A stretch of DNA of 64,000 nucleotides from Microbacterium psychrotolerans (GTDB lineage: Bacteria > Actinomycetota > Actinomycetes > Actinomycetales > Microbacteriaceae), in the NCBI RefSeq assembly GCF_031085295.1, contig NZ_JAVFWO010000002.1, forward strand, positions 62,001 to 126,000. Direction: 5' to 3'. Each line of letters opens with the position of its first letter. Positions within the stretch are counted from its first letter, which is position 1. The notes below the pieces were generated by a model that was given only the letters and a program-made list of their open reading frames with translations, did no database searches and was not told the origin of the DNA. Both the position numbers and the translations under genes were made by a program. This document shows, piece after piece, positions 56,575 to 64,000 of this stretch.

Positions 56575-57246
56575 ATGAAGCGCAACGCATTCGGGCAGCT
56601 CATCCCGACGAGCCCTTACCTCCGTTTCTTCGTCCCGCAGGACGATGCGAACGGCGGCGGTGGGTCCGGCGGTGGTGACGGCAAGGAGTTCAAGGCTCCG
56701 GCGTCGCAGGAGGAACTCGATCGCATCGTCACCGAGCGTGTCAGCCGTGCAGAGCGGAAGGCGCGCGAGGAGGAGCGGACGAAGTTCGCCGACTACGACT
56801 CGCTGAAGAGCGACGCGGAGAAGTTCCGCGCCGCCAACAGCGGGAAGCCGTCGGGCGATGGCGGGGACGACGGCAAGCGCTCGGGCGTGTCCGAGCAGGA
56901 CGTCGACAAGCGGATCAACGATGCGCTGGCGGCGGAGCGACTCGAACTCGCACTCGAACGCGTGAACGACCGACTCGACAAGGCGCTCGAGGGCCGCACC
57001 TATGCGGCCTCGACGCTGTTCGCTCTCGACCGGAAGCAGTTCGTGAAGGACGACGGGAAGTCCGTCGACGCCGACGCGATCAAGACCTGGGTCGAGGCGA
57101 ACTCGAAGGCGGTCGAGCAGGCCGACACGAAGCGGCGCCGCATCCCCGGGCAGGGGGACCGGGACGCGAACGCGACGGGCGGCAGCGTGCAGTCGGGGCG
57201 TGACCTCTACGACGAAACCCACAAGAAGAAGTCTGGAAAGGACTGA
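56575..57246 (+). CDS. Capsid scaffolding protein
   Basis: The 223-residue protein shows the scaffold pattern: a Gly/Asp-rich N-terminal part, charged helices (EELDRIVTERVSRAERKARE, then AERLELALERVNDRLDKALE) and a basic end (KTKRRRIPG-type, DETHKKKSGKD). It precedes the decoration and capsid genes, as in other siphophages. ATG at 56575 after AAAGGAAA. Confidence 0.82.
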   Translation: MKRNAFGQLIPTSPYLRFFVPQDDANGGGGSGGGDGKEFKAPASQEELDRIVTERVSRAERKAREEERTKFADYDSLKSDAEKFRAANSGKPSGDGGDDGKRSGVSEQDVDKRINDALAAERLELALERVNDRLDKALEGRTYAASTLFALDRKQFVKDDGKSVDADAIKTWVEANSKAVEQADTKRRRIPGQGDRDANATGGSVQSGRDLYDETHKKKSGKD

Positions 57247-57248
57247 TC

Positions 57249-57641
57249 ATGCCCAAGCTCCGACAGGAGACTTTCGGCAGTGGCGACATGTCCTGGCTCG
57301 GATCGAGCCATGGCATCCGCAACGCGCGGACCGGGATCATCGACATCTCGGCGTTCACTGCCAACACGCACTACCCCGACGGGTACATCCCCTCGGGCAC
57401 CCCGGTCGCCCTCGTCGGCGGACTCTACGTCCCCTACGACAAGACCGAGGGAACGACCACGAACGCCGGCGTCCTCGCCGGGTTCATCCTGACCGACCAG
57501 CCGGTCGTCGGCACGGCGGACTTCGGTGCGCCGATCCTCGACCACGGTCGCATCAACGTCGCGAAGGTGCCCTACTCGGGCGGTTTTGCGGCGCCCGTCG
57601 CAGCCGCCAAGCGCGCGAACATCACGTGCGTGTTCGTCTGA
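57249..57641 (+). CDS. Head decoration protein
   Basis: The 130-residue protein is beta-rich with TGIIDISAFTANTHYPDGYI, PSGTPVALVGGLYVPYD, AGVLAGFILTDQPV and a final hydrophobic strand ITCVFV, the layout of lambda gpD-like stabilising proteins. It binds the outside of the expanded capsid. ATG at 57249. Confidence 0.78.
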   Translation: MPKLRQETFGSGDMSWLGSSHGIRNARTGIIDISAFTANTHYPDGYIPSGTPVALVGGLYVPYDKTEGTTTNAGVLAGFILTDQPVVGTADFGAPILDHGRINVAKVPYSGGFAAPVAAAKRANITCVFV

Positions 57642-57659
57642 GAGGAGAGGTAACAGATC

Positions 57660-58676
57660 ATGGCCCTTTGGACTGATGTGATCGACCCGGCAACACTGAC
57701 CGGGTACGCACGAGCCTCCCTCGAGGAGTACGAGCAGCGCCGAGGCACCCTCGCGCGCTGGCTCCCGAACCGACAGGTCGCCGACATCGTCGTGCGATTC
57801 GTCGCCGGACAGGCCGGACTCGTCGACGAGGCGCGCTACCGCGCCTACGACGCCGAGATCGAGCTCGCGAAGGGTGAGCCCAAGAAGCGCACCGTTCTCG
57901 AACTCCCTCCGGTGGGTCAGGACATCCCCGTCACCGAGTACGAGCAGCTCCGAAACCGCAACGCGCCCGAGGACGCGGTCGAGAAGTCGATTCTCGCCAC
58001 CACGCGCCGGGTCGTCGCGGCCGTCGCTGACCGTGTCGAGCGTCTGCGCGGCATCGTCATCGGCACGGGCGTAGCGACGATCCCGGAGATCGGCGCGGCT
58101 GACTCGTTCGGCCGCTCGGTGTCGCACGACGTCACGGCGGGCACGCTGTGGGCGGCGAGCAACGTCGACCGCCTGGCGTACCTGGAGACGCTGCGGCAGC
58201 AGTACATCACCACGAACGGCGAGGAGCCGGGCGTGATCCTGCTGTCCTCGAAGGTGTTCACGGCACTCGCCGCCGGCGACCAGTTCCGTACCCAGCTGGT
58301 CAACGGCGCTTCGCGTCCCGCGACCGAGGCGGACGTGCGGGGCATCGTCGAGGGCGCGGGCCTGCCGCCGATCGTGAAGTACGACCGCCGCACGAAGTCG
58401 GGCAAGGTGCTCGACGACACGAAGCTCTTCCTCCTTCCTGCGCCGGTCGAGACCGACGCGTGGGAGGACACGGAGCTCGGCGCGACGTTCTGGGGTCAGA
58501 CCCTCACGTCGACCGACGAGCGGTACGACATCGAGGAGTCGGAGCAGCCCGGCATCGTCGCGGGCGTGTACCGCGGCGAGAAGCCTCCGCTTATCGCCGA
58601 GGTGATCGCCGACGCGATCGCGATGCCCGTCCTCGCCAACGCCGACCTGAGCCTCGCGGCGAAGGTCCTGGCTTGA
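57660..58676 (+). CDS. Major capsid protein (lambda gpE-like)
   Basis: The 338-residue protein has typical capsid blocks: LTGYARASLEEYEQRRGTLA, FLPN-type RWLPNRQVADIVVRF, ELPPVGQDIPVTEYEQLR, a central helix EKSILATTRRVVAAVADRVE, and PGVILLSSKVFTALAAGD, ending with a strand and MPVLANADLSLAAKVLA. ATG at 57660 after GAGAGGAGAGG. A hairpin terminator follows directly. Confidence 0.9.
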   Translation: MALWTDVIDPATLTGYARASLEEYEQRRGTLARWLPNRQVADIVVRFVAGQAGLVDEARYRAYDAEIELAKGEPKKRTVLELPPVGQDIPVTEYEQLRNRNAPEDAVEKSILATTRRVVAAVADRVERLRGIVIGTGVATIPEIGAADSFGRSVSHDVTAGTLWAASNVDRLAYLETLRQQYITTNGEEPGVILLSSKVFTALAAGDQFRTQLVNGASRPATEADVRGIVEGAGLPPIVKYDRRTKSGKVLDDTKLFLLPAPVETDAWEDTELGATFWGQTLTSTDERYDIEESEQPGIVAGVYRGEKPPLIAEVIADAIAMPVLANADLSLAAKVLA

Positions 58677-58689
58677 TCCATCGAGCACC

Positions 58690-58724
58690 GAGAGGGCTCA
58701 GCGGCTTAGTCGCTGGGCCCTCTC
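58690..58724 (+). terminator. Terminator after the major capsid gene
   Basis: GAGAGGGC (58690-58697) pairs with GCCCTCTC (58717-58724), with an inner AGCG/CGCT pairing, giving a long stem around GGCTTAG. It would lower expression of the connector genes relative to the capsid gene. Confidence 0.7.
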
Positions 58725-58749
58725 CTGCTCCCGTGAAACGGAGAACATC

Positions 58750-59169
58750 ATGGCGAAGATCCGCAAGGACCTGTTCGGGTCCGTGCTCGTCGACAACCCC
58801 ACGGGCGGCGACCCGCTGGTCCTGGTGGCCGGCGACGAGGTGCCCGAAGGTGTCGCGCTCGGCGACCACGTGCTCGCGAAGGAGAAGTCGGGCGACTCCG
58901 ACGACGACTCCGGCAAGGCGGCGAAGGCTGCAGCCAAGGCCGAGAAGAAGGCCGCGAAGTCGGCGAGCCCCGCGGCACCGTCCACGGGCTCGGAGACCGG
59001 CGATGTGGTCGTGCCCCCGCAGACGGGCCGAGGCTCGGGCGACGCCGCGTGGCGTGACTACGCGAAGGCCGCAACCGCGAAGGCCGGCCTGAGCATCGAG
59101 CTCGCCGACGACGCGAAGAAGGCCGACATCATCGAGGCCCTGAAGGCCGCAGACATCCCGGTGGTGTGA
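58750..59169 (+). CDS. Hypothetical structural-module protein, 139 aa
   Basis: ATG at 58750. The N-terminal third is beta-rich (SVLVDNPTGGDPLVLVAGDE), the middle is an Ala/Lys-rich linker, and the end (AWRDYAKAATAKAGLSIELA, then KADIIEALKAADIPVV) resembles the small Rho-N/SAP-like module found in proteins after phage capsid genes. Role unknown. Confidence 0.65.
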   Translation: MAKIRKDLFGSVLVDNPTGGDPLVLVAGDEVPEGVALGDHVLAKEKSGDSDDDSGKAAKAAAKAEKKAAKSASPAAPSTGSETGDVVVPPQTGRGSGDAAWRDYAKAATAKAGLSIELADDAKKADIIEALKAADIPVV

Positions 59170-59615
59170 CGATGGCGTGGCCGACTGTTGTCCCGTCCGA
59201 TGTCGCGAACCTCTGGCGTCCGCTGACGACGGCCGAGGTGACGGTCGCGACCGCGCGCATCGCTCTCGTAGAGGCGGAACTCCGATCCGAGCTCCGCCTC
59301 TACGGGATCACCGGCACCCTGCTCGCCTCCGACTTCGTCCGCCTCGGGTTCACGTCGGAGGAGGCCGAGGCGGCGGCAGCCGAGTGGCCGACCCTGTACA
59401 AGGGGATCGTCGCCGACGTCGTCCGGCAGTCGCTGATCAACCCGGAGGGGTGGCTCGAGGAGCGGGAGTCGATCGACGACTTCGAGCGCACTCGGCGCCG
59501 GGATCAGGCGACGTCGACGGGCCTCGCGTTCCTCGACGCGGATGATGTCGCGAAACTCATCCCGCGCCGCAGACGCAAGCGTGGGGCGTTCTCGATCCAC
59601 CTGGGGCAGACATGA
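59166..59615 (+). CDS. Head-tail adaptor protein
   Basis: The 149-residue helical protein (TVVPSDVANLWRPLTTAEVT, then ADVVRQSLINPEGWLEER and RRDQATSTGLAFLDADDVAK) has the pattern and position of the first connector (SPP1 gp15/HK97 gp6 type). GTG at 59166 overlaps the preceding stop; ATG at 59172 is an alternative start. Confidence 0.75.
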   Translation: MTMAWPTVVPSDVANLWRPLTTAEVTVATARIALVEAELRSELRLYGITGTLLASDFVRLGFTSEEAEAAAAEWPTLYKGIVADVVRQSLINPEGWLEERESIDDFERTRRRDQATSTGLAFLDADDVAKLIPRRRRKRGAFSIHLGQT

Positions 59616-60043
59616 CTGGGATGGCAGACGACGTGCTCAGCGCGGGCCGTGCACTCGCTCAGGCCCTCATGGAGGCGACTGTCCGCATCCGCCGGGTGAC
59701 GGGCACGCAGCGCAACCAGGAGACGGGTCAGGTCGACGACGTCTGGACGACCGTGTACGAGGGGCCGGCGCGCGTCCGGTTCCCAGGGGGTCAGCCTCGC
59801 GACGTCGACGCCGGGGGACAGCGTTTTGCGGAGTCCTCGCCGACGGTGAGCCTGCCGGTCGACGCCGATGAGCGGATCACGGTCGGCTCGTCGGCGGATG
59901 TCAAGTTCGACGACGAGGGGGAAGTCCTCACGAACCCGCACGACCCGGCGCGGGTCGGCAACACGTTCCGCGTCGCGGGACCTCACGATCAGACGCACTC
60001 GACGGCGCGTCGACTTCCGGTGGAGGTGTTCACGCATGGCTGA
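59612..60043 (+). CDS. Head-tail connector (DUF6093-like)
   Basis: The 143-residue protein has TVRIRRVTGTQRNQETGQVD, TVYEGPARVRF, FAESSPTVSLPVDADERI and NTFRVAGPHDQTHSTARRLP, a beta-barrel pattern seen in the second connector of actinophages (DUF6093). ATG at 59612 overlaps the preceding stop. Confidence 0.78.
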   Translation: MTGMADDVLSAGRALAQALMEATVRIRRVTGTQRNQETGQVDDVWTTVYEGPARVRFPGGQPRDVDAGGQRFAESSPTVSLPVDADERITVGSSADVKFDDEGEVLTNPHDPARVGNTFRVAGPHDQTHSTARRLPVEVFTHG

Positions 60044-60473
60044 CGTCGATGCATCCGAGCTCAATCGCCTAGCCGCCGACATGCGGCAGGTGCCTCGCTC
60101 GTCGGCGCCGTACCTGCACGCCGCGGCTGAGACGACCGCGCGAGGTGTGCGCGACACGGCCCGGACGAACGCGATGGGAATGGCGCACGCGCCTGCGTTC
60201 CCGTTCTCGATTACGTACGACCAGGTCGGGAGCAACCACGGCGGCGGTGCGGTCGGCGCATTCGTCGGAGGGTCCGGCGAGTACGACATCGCGTTCGAGG
60301 TCGGTCCTGACAAGGATCGCCCGCAGGGTGCGCTCGGCAACCTGATCGAGTTCGGGTCGGTGAACAACCCGCCGCAGGGCATCATGCACGGTGCTCTGCA
60401 GGCGAACCAGGCCGACTTCGAGCGCGGCATCGACAAGGCCGTCGAGGACGGGCTGAGAGCGGCGGGGCTGTGA
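60036..60473 (+). CDS. HK97 gp10-like tail component
   Basis: The 145-residue protein starts MADVDASELNRLAADMRQVP and has VRDTARTNAMG, then ALGNLIEFGSVNNPPQG and MHGALQANQADFERGI, typical of gp10-family neck/tail proteins. ATG at 60036 overlaps the connector by 8 bp. Confidence 0.78.
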   Translation: MADVDASELNRLAADMRQVPRSSAPYLHAAAETTARGVRDTARTNAMGMAHAPAFPFSITYDQVGSNHGGGAVGAFVGGSGEYDIAFEVGPDKDRPQGALGNLIEFGSVNNPPQGIMHGALQANQADFERGIDKAVEDGLRAAGL

Positions 60474-60898
60474 ACGAGGCGGCGTACCGCGACCTCATCG
60501 AACGGCACGTCGAGGCGGTGCTCGCCCTGATCCGCGGAGACGCGCAGATTGCGAACGTCGTCTTCGAGGGCGACGTCACGGGCGACCCCGGGATGTACGT
60601 CAACGTCTGGCACGACACGGGCTTCTACAGCGCGCACGACGCCTCAGACACACCGGTGGACGTCGAGGTCACATTCACGGTCCACAGCGTCGGACGTGAC
60701 CGCTGGCAGGCCGTCTGGGCCTCGGGCCGGGTGACCGCCCGGGTGCTCGGGGTCGTGCCTCAGATCGAGGGGCGTCGCTGCTGGCGTATCGCTCCCGCCG
60801 GCAGCGTCCCTGTCGCGAGGGACGACGATGCTTCCCCGCTGCGGTTCATCGCCCGCGATCGCTTCACTCTCCGTTCCACACCGAAACCCACCACATAA
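60470..60898 (+). CDS. Tail terminator candidate
   Basis: GTG at 60470 overlaps the gp10-like stop. The 142-residue protein has an N-terminal helix (YRDLIERHVEAVLALIRGDA), then strands (DVEVTFTVHSVGRDRWQAVW, ASGRVTARVLGVVPQ) in the order of tail terminator proteins, which cap the tail tube. Position supports the call; similarity is limited. Confidence 0.65.
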   Translation: MNEAAYRDLIERHVEAVLALIRGDAQIANVVFEGDVTGDPGMYVNVWHDTGFYSAHDASDTPVDVEVTFTVHSVGRDRWQAVWASGRVTARVLGVVPQIEGRRCWRIAPAGSVPVARDDDASPLRFIARDRFTLRSTPKPTT

Positions 60899-60908
60899 GG
60901 AGGCCGAG

Positions 60909-61136
60909 ATGGCTCTGCGATACACGCGCGTGAAGGACAAGGCCACCGGCCACGAGTACGACGTCCTCGCGCACAAGTTCAACCCCGAGAAACACACCCG
61001 AGTCGACCGCAAGCACTACCCGGATGTGTCCCGCCCGCGACCGGCGAAGCCGAACGTCAAGGGCAAGCGCAGCGCGGCGGCGAATGCCGACGACACCGGC
61101 GGTGCATCCGCCTCAACCGGCGGCGACCCGTCGTAA
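60909..61136 (+). CDS. Small protein, 75 aa, before the major tail gene
   Basis: ATG at 60909 after AAGGAGG. The basic N-terminal part (LRYTRVKDKATGHEYDVLAH) is followed by a Lys/Pro and Ser/Gly-rich end. Small proteins of this type are frequent before actinophage major tail genes; function unknown. Confidence 0.65.
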   Translation: MALRYTRVKDKATGHEYDVLAHKFNPEKHTRVDRKHYPDVSRPRPAKPNVKGKRSAAANADDTGGASASTGGDPS

Positions 61137-61178
61137 CCCATCCGTCCGCCCGTGTGACAAAGAACTAGGAGAACATCC

Positions 61179-61688
61179 ATGCTCACCCTCCCCGCAGCCG
61201 TGCCCTCGATGGGCACCCGCCGCGTCGTGTTCCTCCCGACGGTCGCCAACATCGAGGCGATCACGCTCACGGAGATCACGGCCGGCGAGAACATCTCCTG
61301 CTATCTGACCCGTGCGGGCGGATGGCAGCCGACGAACGATCAGGCATCCGTGCAGGACGGCCGCTACTGCTCCGCGCAGGACTTCGAGCAGCCGGGCACC
61401 GAGTCGCGGTCGCTGACGATCCAGTACACGTTCAACCTCGGTACCCCGACGGCCGATGAGGCTCGCCTCGCGCTCGAGAAGGGCACGACGGGCATCCTCG
61501 TGCACTTCCTCCAGATCGATCAGGACGAGGACACGTTCGCGGTCGGCGACTGGTACGAGGCCGTCCCCGTGACGATGGGCATCCAGTCCGTCATGGGCGT
61601 CGAGGACAACGCGGTCGACCGCATCCAGCAGAAGGCGTTCGTGACCGGACCCTGGACCGAGTTCAAGCAGCTCGTCGCCGGCGGCTGA
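61179..61688 (+). CDS. Major tail protein
   Basis: The 169-residue protein has the tail-tube pattern: RVVFLPTVANIEAITLTEIT, AGENISCYLTRAGGW, SRSLTIQYTFNLGTPTADEA and LVHFLQIDQDEDTFAVGD, ending VTGPWTEFKQLVAGG. ATG at 61179 after AACTAGGAG. A strong terminator follows, as is usual for this highly expressed gene. Confidence 0.88.
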   Translation: MLTLPAAVPSMGTRRVVFLPTVANIEAITLTEITAGENISCYLTRAGGWQPTNDQASVQDGRYCSAQDFEQPGTESRSLTIQYTFNLGTPTADEARLALEKGTTGILVHFLQIDQDEDTFAVGDWYEAVPVTMGIQSVMGVEDNAVDRIQQKAFVTGPWTEFKQLVAGG

Positions 61689-61704
61689 TCGTCGTCATCA
61701 AACC

Positions 61705-61741
61705 CCTGGGGTGCCCCGATACACGGGCGGGGCACCCCAGG
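61705..61741 (+). terminator. Terminator after the major tail protein gene
   Basis: CCTGGGGTGCCCCG (61705-61718) and CGGGGCACCCCAGG (61728-61741) form a perfect 14-bp stem with a 9-base loop, followed by TTTTCCC. This is the clearest intrinsic terminator in the window. Confidence 0.88.
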
Positions 61742-61785
61742 TTTTCCCGTGTAAATCCCCGTGTACCCGTGAAAGGACACCCGTG

Positions 61786-62433
61786 ATGTCAAACCTCAGC
61801 AGCCGCCTTCAGCAGCGCAAGATGCCGACGAAGGATGTGCGGATCTGCCTCGACCTCGATCTGCTCGCGCAGCGCGACGAGGCGATGCGCGGCCTCGCCG
61901 CCGCGAAGAGCCGACAGAACGACGACGGCCGGATGGTCGGCTCACCGTCGGTGAACAACGCTCTCGCCCGTGTCACCGAGGTCGAGGACCGCATCCGCGA
62001 TGCGTCGATCGTGATCCGGATCACCGGAGTCGACCGCACCAAGTACAACTCGTTCTTCCTCGCCTGCCCGCCCCGCAAGGCACGGCAGGAGGCGTTCGAC
62101 ACCTCGAAGTTCTACATGCATGTGGCTCGCGAGACGGGGAAGTACGTCGACGAGCACGGCGAAACGCACGACATCACGTCCGAGGAGTGGGCGGATATCG
62201 ACAAGGTCATCACCGACGGCGAGCACGATCGGATCGCCGAGGCCGTGCTGTACGTGAACCGCGAGGTCGGCGGGCAGGGCATCGATTTTTTAGGCGACGC
62301 CTCCGAGACGACCCGCGACTCGTTCGGGATCTCCGCATCGCGCGGAAACTCGGCATCGCCCCGCGCCGGCTCTGGGGCTGGGAGCCGCAAGAAGTCCACA
62401 CCGAGGACGTCGACGACGCCGGCCGGACAGTAG
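61786..62433 (+). CDS. Tail assembly chaperone G
   Basis: The 215-residue zero-frame product has a helical body (LLAQRDEAMRGLAAAKSRQN, then FLACPPRKARQEAFDTSKFY and DIDKVITDGEHDRIAEAVLY) and a low-complexity end after the slippery site. It lies between the major tail gene and the tape measure, the place of the lambda G/GT pair. ATG at 61786 after AAAGGA. Most ribosomes should finish here; a fraction shifts to make the longer protein. Confidence 0.85.
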   Translation: MSNLSSRLQQRKMPTKDVRICLDLDLLAQRDEAMRGLAAAKSRQNDDGRMVGSPSVNNALARVTEVEDRIRDASIVIRITGVDRTKYNSFFLACPPRKARQEAFDTSKFYMHVARETGKYVDEHGETHDITSEEWADIDKVITDGEHDRIAEAVLYVNREVGGQGIDFLGDASETTRDSFGISASRGNSASPRAGSGAGSRKKSTPRTSTTPAGQ

Positions 62434-62714
62434 TCCGGGTCTCACGCGAATCAGAGTTCGACGAGGAGCAGTACGACCTGCTCGCCGCGCTCGAAGAGTA
62501 CGAAGCCGGTCTGGGTCATCACGGCCTCCCGCTGGAGGAGACGACCTCACGCGACGCCGACCCCGACAACCCGGACGGGAAGTACTGGTACCGCACGCGA
62601 GTGCTGCGGGACTGGTACGACGACGCGATCGAGGCCGAGCAGAAGCGCCCTGAGTGGTCCGGTGAGAACCACTCGCGCGCGCGCATCTTCATCGCCGAGC
62701 GGGTCGAGCGGTGA
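61786..62714 (+). CDS. Tail assembly chaperone GT (frameshift product)
   Basis: After the -1 shift at 62286-62292 the reading continues as RRRLRDDPRLVRDLRIARKL, then LWGWEPQEVHTEDVDDAG, EEQYDLLAALEEYEAGLGHH and WYDDAIEAEQKRPEWSGENH, ending at 62714. The shifted part is a normal-looking protein of about 140 residues, whereas the zero-frame continuation is low-complexity. In lambda-like phages the GT product links the tape measure to the tail protein during assembly. Confidence 0.85.
62286..62292 (+). other. Programmed -1 ribosomal frameshift site TTTTTTA
   Basis: The heptamer T-TTT-TTA lies in the X-XXY-YYZ register of the chaperone frame (zero-frame codons TTT at 62287 and TTA at 62290). The -1 frame is open from before this point to 62714. 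A long T run is striking in such GC-rich DNA. Confidence 0.9.
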
Positions 62715-62747
62715 ACGTCACGGCCGGATGATCCCGGCCACACACCA

Positions 62748-62778
62748 CGAATGCCTCTGCTGAACGCAGGGGCATTCG
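62748..62778 (+). terminator. Hairpin before the tape-measure gene
   Basis: CGAATGCCTCTGC (62748-62760) pairs with GCAGGGGCATTCG (62766-62778) with one G-T pair in 13, and a 5-base loop. It sits 12 bp before the tape-measure GTG and could reduce its expression. Confidence 0.65.
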
Positions 62779-62790
62779 GCGTTCTAGGGG

Positions 62791-64000
62791 GTGAGGACAA
62801 TCGCTGATCGCACCGTAAAGGTCAACCTCATCCTCGCGGCTCAGGGCTACATGTCCGGCATGGAGCAGGCTGCGCAGAAGACCGCGCAGACCGGCACCGA
62901 GCTCGAGAAGCTGAACCAGAAGCGGCAGGCGTTCACCCAGCTGGGTGCGTCAGCGGTGGGCTTCGGCGCCGCAGTCGCCCTCGGCGTCGGCATGGCCGTG
63001 TCGAAGTTCGCGGACTTCGACCAGCAGATGTCGTACGTGCAGGCCGCGACGCACGAGACCGCCGCGAACATGGGCCTCCTTCGGGAAGCCGCACTGGATG
63101 CCGGTGCTCGCACCGTGTACTCCGCGACGGAAGCGGCTGGTGCGATCGAGGAGCTCGCGCGCGCTGGCGTCAAGACGAAGGACATCCTCGCGGGTGGTCT
63201 CGACGCTGCGCTCGATCTCGCCGCCGCAGGTGGGCTCGAGGTTGCCGACGCGGCCGCGATTGCCGCGACGACGCTGAACCAGTTCCGGCTGAGGGGCGAG
63301 CAGGCGTCGCACGTCGCGGACCTGCTCGCCGCCGGAGCCGGTAAGGCGCAGGGCGATGTGAGCGACATGTCGGCCGCGCTCGCGCAGTCCGGCCTCGTCG
63401 CGAACCAGTTCAAGTTGTCCGTCGACGAAACGGTCGGCACGCTGTCGGCGTTCGCGTCGGCAGGCCTGCTCGGCTCCGACGCGGGTACCTCGTTCCGCAC
63501 GATGCTCCTCCGGCTCGCGAACCCGACCGGAGAAGCGGCCGACAAGATGAAGGAACTCGGCATCAACGCGTACGACGCGCAGGGCCAGTTCATCGGCATG
63601 TCGGGCCTCGCGGGTCAGTTGCAGAAGGGCCTCCGAGGGCTCACGCAGGAACAGCAGAACGCCGCTCTCGCGATCATCTTCGGACAGGATGCGATCCGCG
63701 GCGCGAACGTGCTCCTCGAAGCCGGTGCCTCCGGCATCGACGAGTGGACCGACAAGGTCAACGACCAGGGTTACGCGGCCGAGACGGCCGCGATGCGGCT
63801 CGACAACTTGAAGGGCGACGTCGAGCAGCTCGGGGGAGCGTTCGACACCGCGCTCATCCAGTCCGGTGAGGGCGCGAACGACGCGCTGCGGGCCCTGGTG
63901 CAGACAGCCACGGGCGCAGTCGGCATGTTCGCCGACCTGCCTGCCCCGATCCAGGCGACCGCCCTGTACCTCGGTATGGCCGCAGCCGCAGTCGGTCTCG
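62791..64000 (+). CDS. Phage tail tape-measure protein of element 2 (partial)
   Basis: The gene runs off the right edge after 403 codons. The start region VRTIADRTVKVNLILAAQGY follows a TAG in the same frame, so GTG at 62791 is the first possible start; ATG at 62851 is later. The N-terminal TP901-like tape-measure domain is clear: DQQMSYVQAATHETAANMGL, ATEAAGAIEELARAGV, DAAAIAATTLNQFRL, LVANQFKLSVDETVGTLSAF and DAGTSFRTMLLRLANPTGEA. It sets tail length and helps DNA entry. It differs from the tape measure of element 1, which lacks this domain. Confidence 0.93.
   Translation, partial: MRTIADRTVKVNLILAAQGYMSGMEQAAQKTAQTGTELEKLNQKRQAFTQLGASAVGFGAAVALGVGMAVSKFADFDQQMSYVQAATHETAANMGLLREAALDAGARTVYSATEAAGAIEELARAGVKTKDILAGGLDAALDLAAAGGLEVADAAAIAATTLNQFRLRGEQASHVADLLAAGAGKAQGDVSDMSAALAQSGLVANQFKLSVDETVGTLSAFASAGLLGSDAGTSFRTMLLRLANPTGEAADKMKELGINAYDAQGQFIGMSGLAGQLQKGLRGLTQEQQNAALAIIFGQDAIRGANVLLEAGASGIDEWTDKVNDQGYAAETAAMRLDNLKGDVEQLGGAFDTALIQSGEGANDALRALVQTATGAVGMFADLPAPIQATALYLGMAAAAVGL

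Larger units (their letters stand above)
26691..64000 (+). mobile_element. Element 2: siphovirus-type prophage in the flp pilin gene (right end not in window)
   Basis: The left boundary is inferred from the loss of pilin coding at about 26690; the exact core cannot be set without the right end. The gene order is integrase, immunity, early replication, methylation, packaging, head and tail up to the tape measure, which is cut by the window end. With tail tip and lysis genes still to come, the prophage must extend well beyond 64000. Confidence 0.88.

Noticed and set aside
1..64000. CRISPR arrays or rRNA genes
   Set aside because: No regularly spaced direct repeats of CRISPR size and no rRNA-like sequence were seen on either strand.

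Overview
The window is high-GC DNA with actinobacterial gene order and content: a pncB-murI-rph-rdgB cluster, Pol-PE-ligase LigD divergent from Ku, a Tad pilus locus, frequent GTG starts and GTGA/ATGA overlaps, and a WhiB-like protein. Microbacteriaceae (Microbacterium-like) is the best guess; this comes from gene content, not a database match.

Host part (1-11339, plus 26485 to about 26690). The start of a nicotinate phosphoribosyltransferase gene (minus strand) is followed by murI, rph, rdgB, a cation diffusion facilitator, convergent ligD, divergent ku, a DedA-family membrane protein, tRNA-Leu(UAG), a small PLDc_N membrane protein, and the pilus assembly genes tadA, tadB and tadC. The tadC gene is cut after codon 281. 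Its last 27 codons reappear 15 kb downstream at 26485-26566, followed by the start of a Flp-type pilin gene that is itself cut at about 26690.

Element 1 (11338-26484, about 15.1 kb) sits inside tadC. Its large serine integrase lies at the right end, and the two junctions share only a CC dinucleotide; joining across it restores tadC in frame. The element carries a HTH protein resembling a small terminase subunit, a likely defence cargo (a winged-helix-like protein with a HEPN-like protein, and a TIR-domain protein), a primase-polymerase/RepA-type helicase operon with an adjacent C-run repeat array, a complete tail tape-measure protein without any other tail or head gene, a WhiB-like protein, a DUF4314 protein and the integrase. 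Autonomous replication, packaging and tail-length functions without a virion gene set suggest a phage satellite. This is the strongest candidate for something undescribed.

Element 2 (about 26691 to beyond 64000) is a siphovirus-type prophage inserted in the flp pilin gene. Its layout is: serine integrase, ImmA-like protease and XRE repressor on the minus strand; an operator region with repeated TTTCACG half-sites; a long, tightly overlapping rightward early operon with RuvC-like resolvase, YqaJ-type exonuclease, Sak4-like ATPase, J-domain protein, HD hydrolase, two DNA methyltransferases, an O-like initiator with iterons in its gene, a helicase loader candidate, DnaB-type helicase and SSB; then HNH, terminase, portal, MuF, scaffold, decoration and major capsid proteins, head-tail connectors, major tail protein, the frameshifted tail assembly chaperone pair, and the start of the tape measure where the window ends. 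Lysis genes and the right attachment site lie outside.

Only about 206 bp of host DNA separates the two elements, and both break genes of the same pilus locus.
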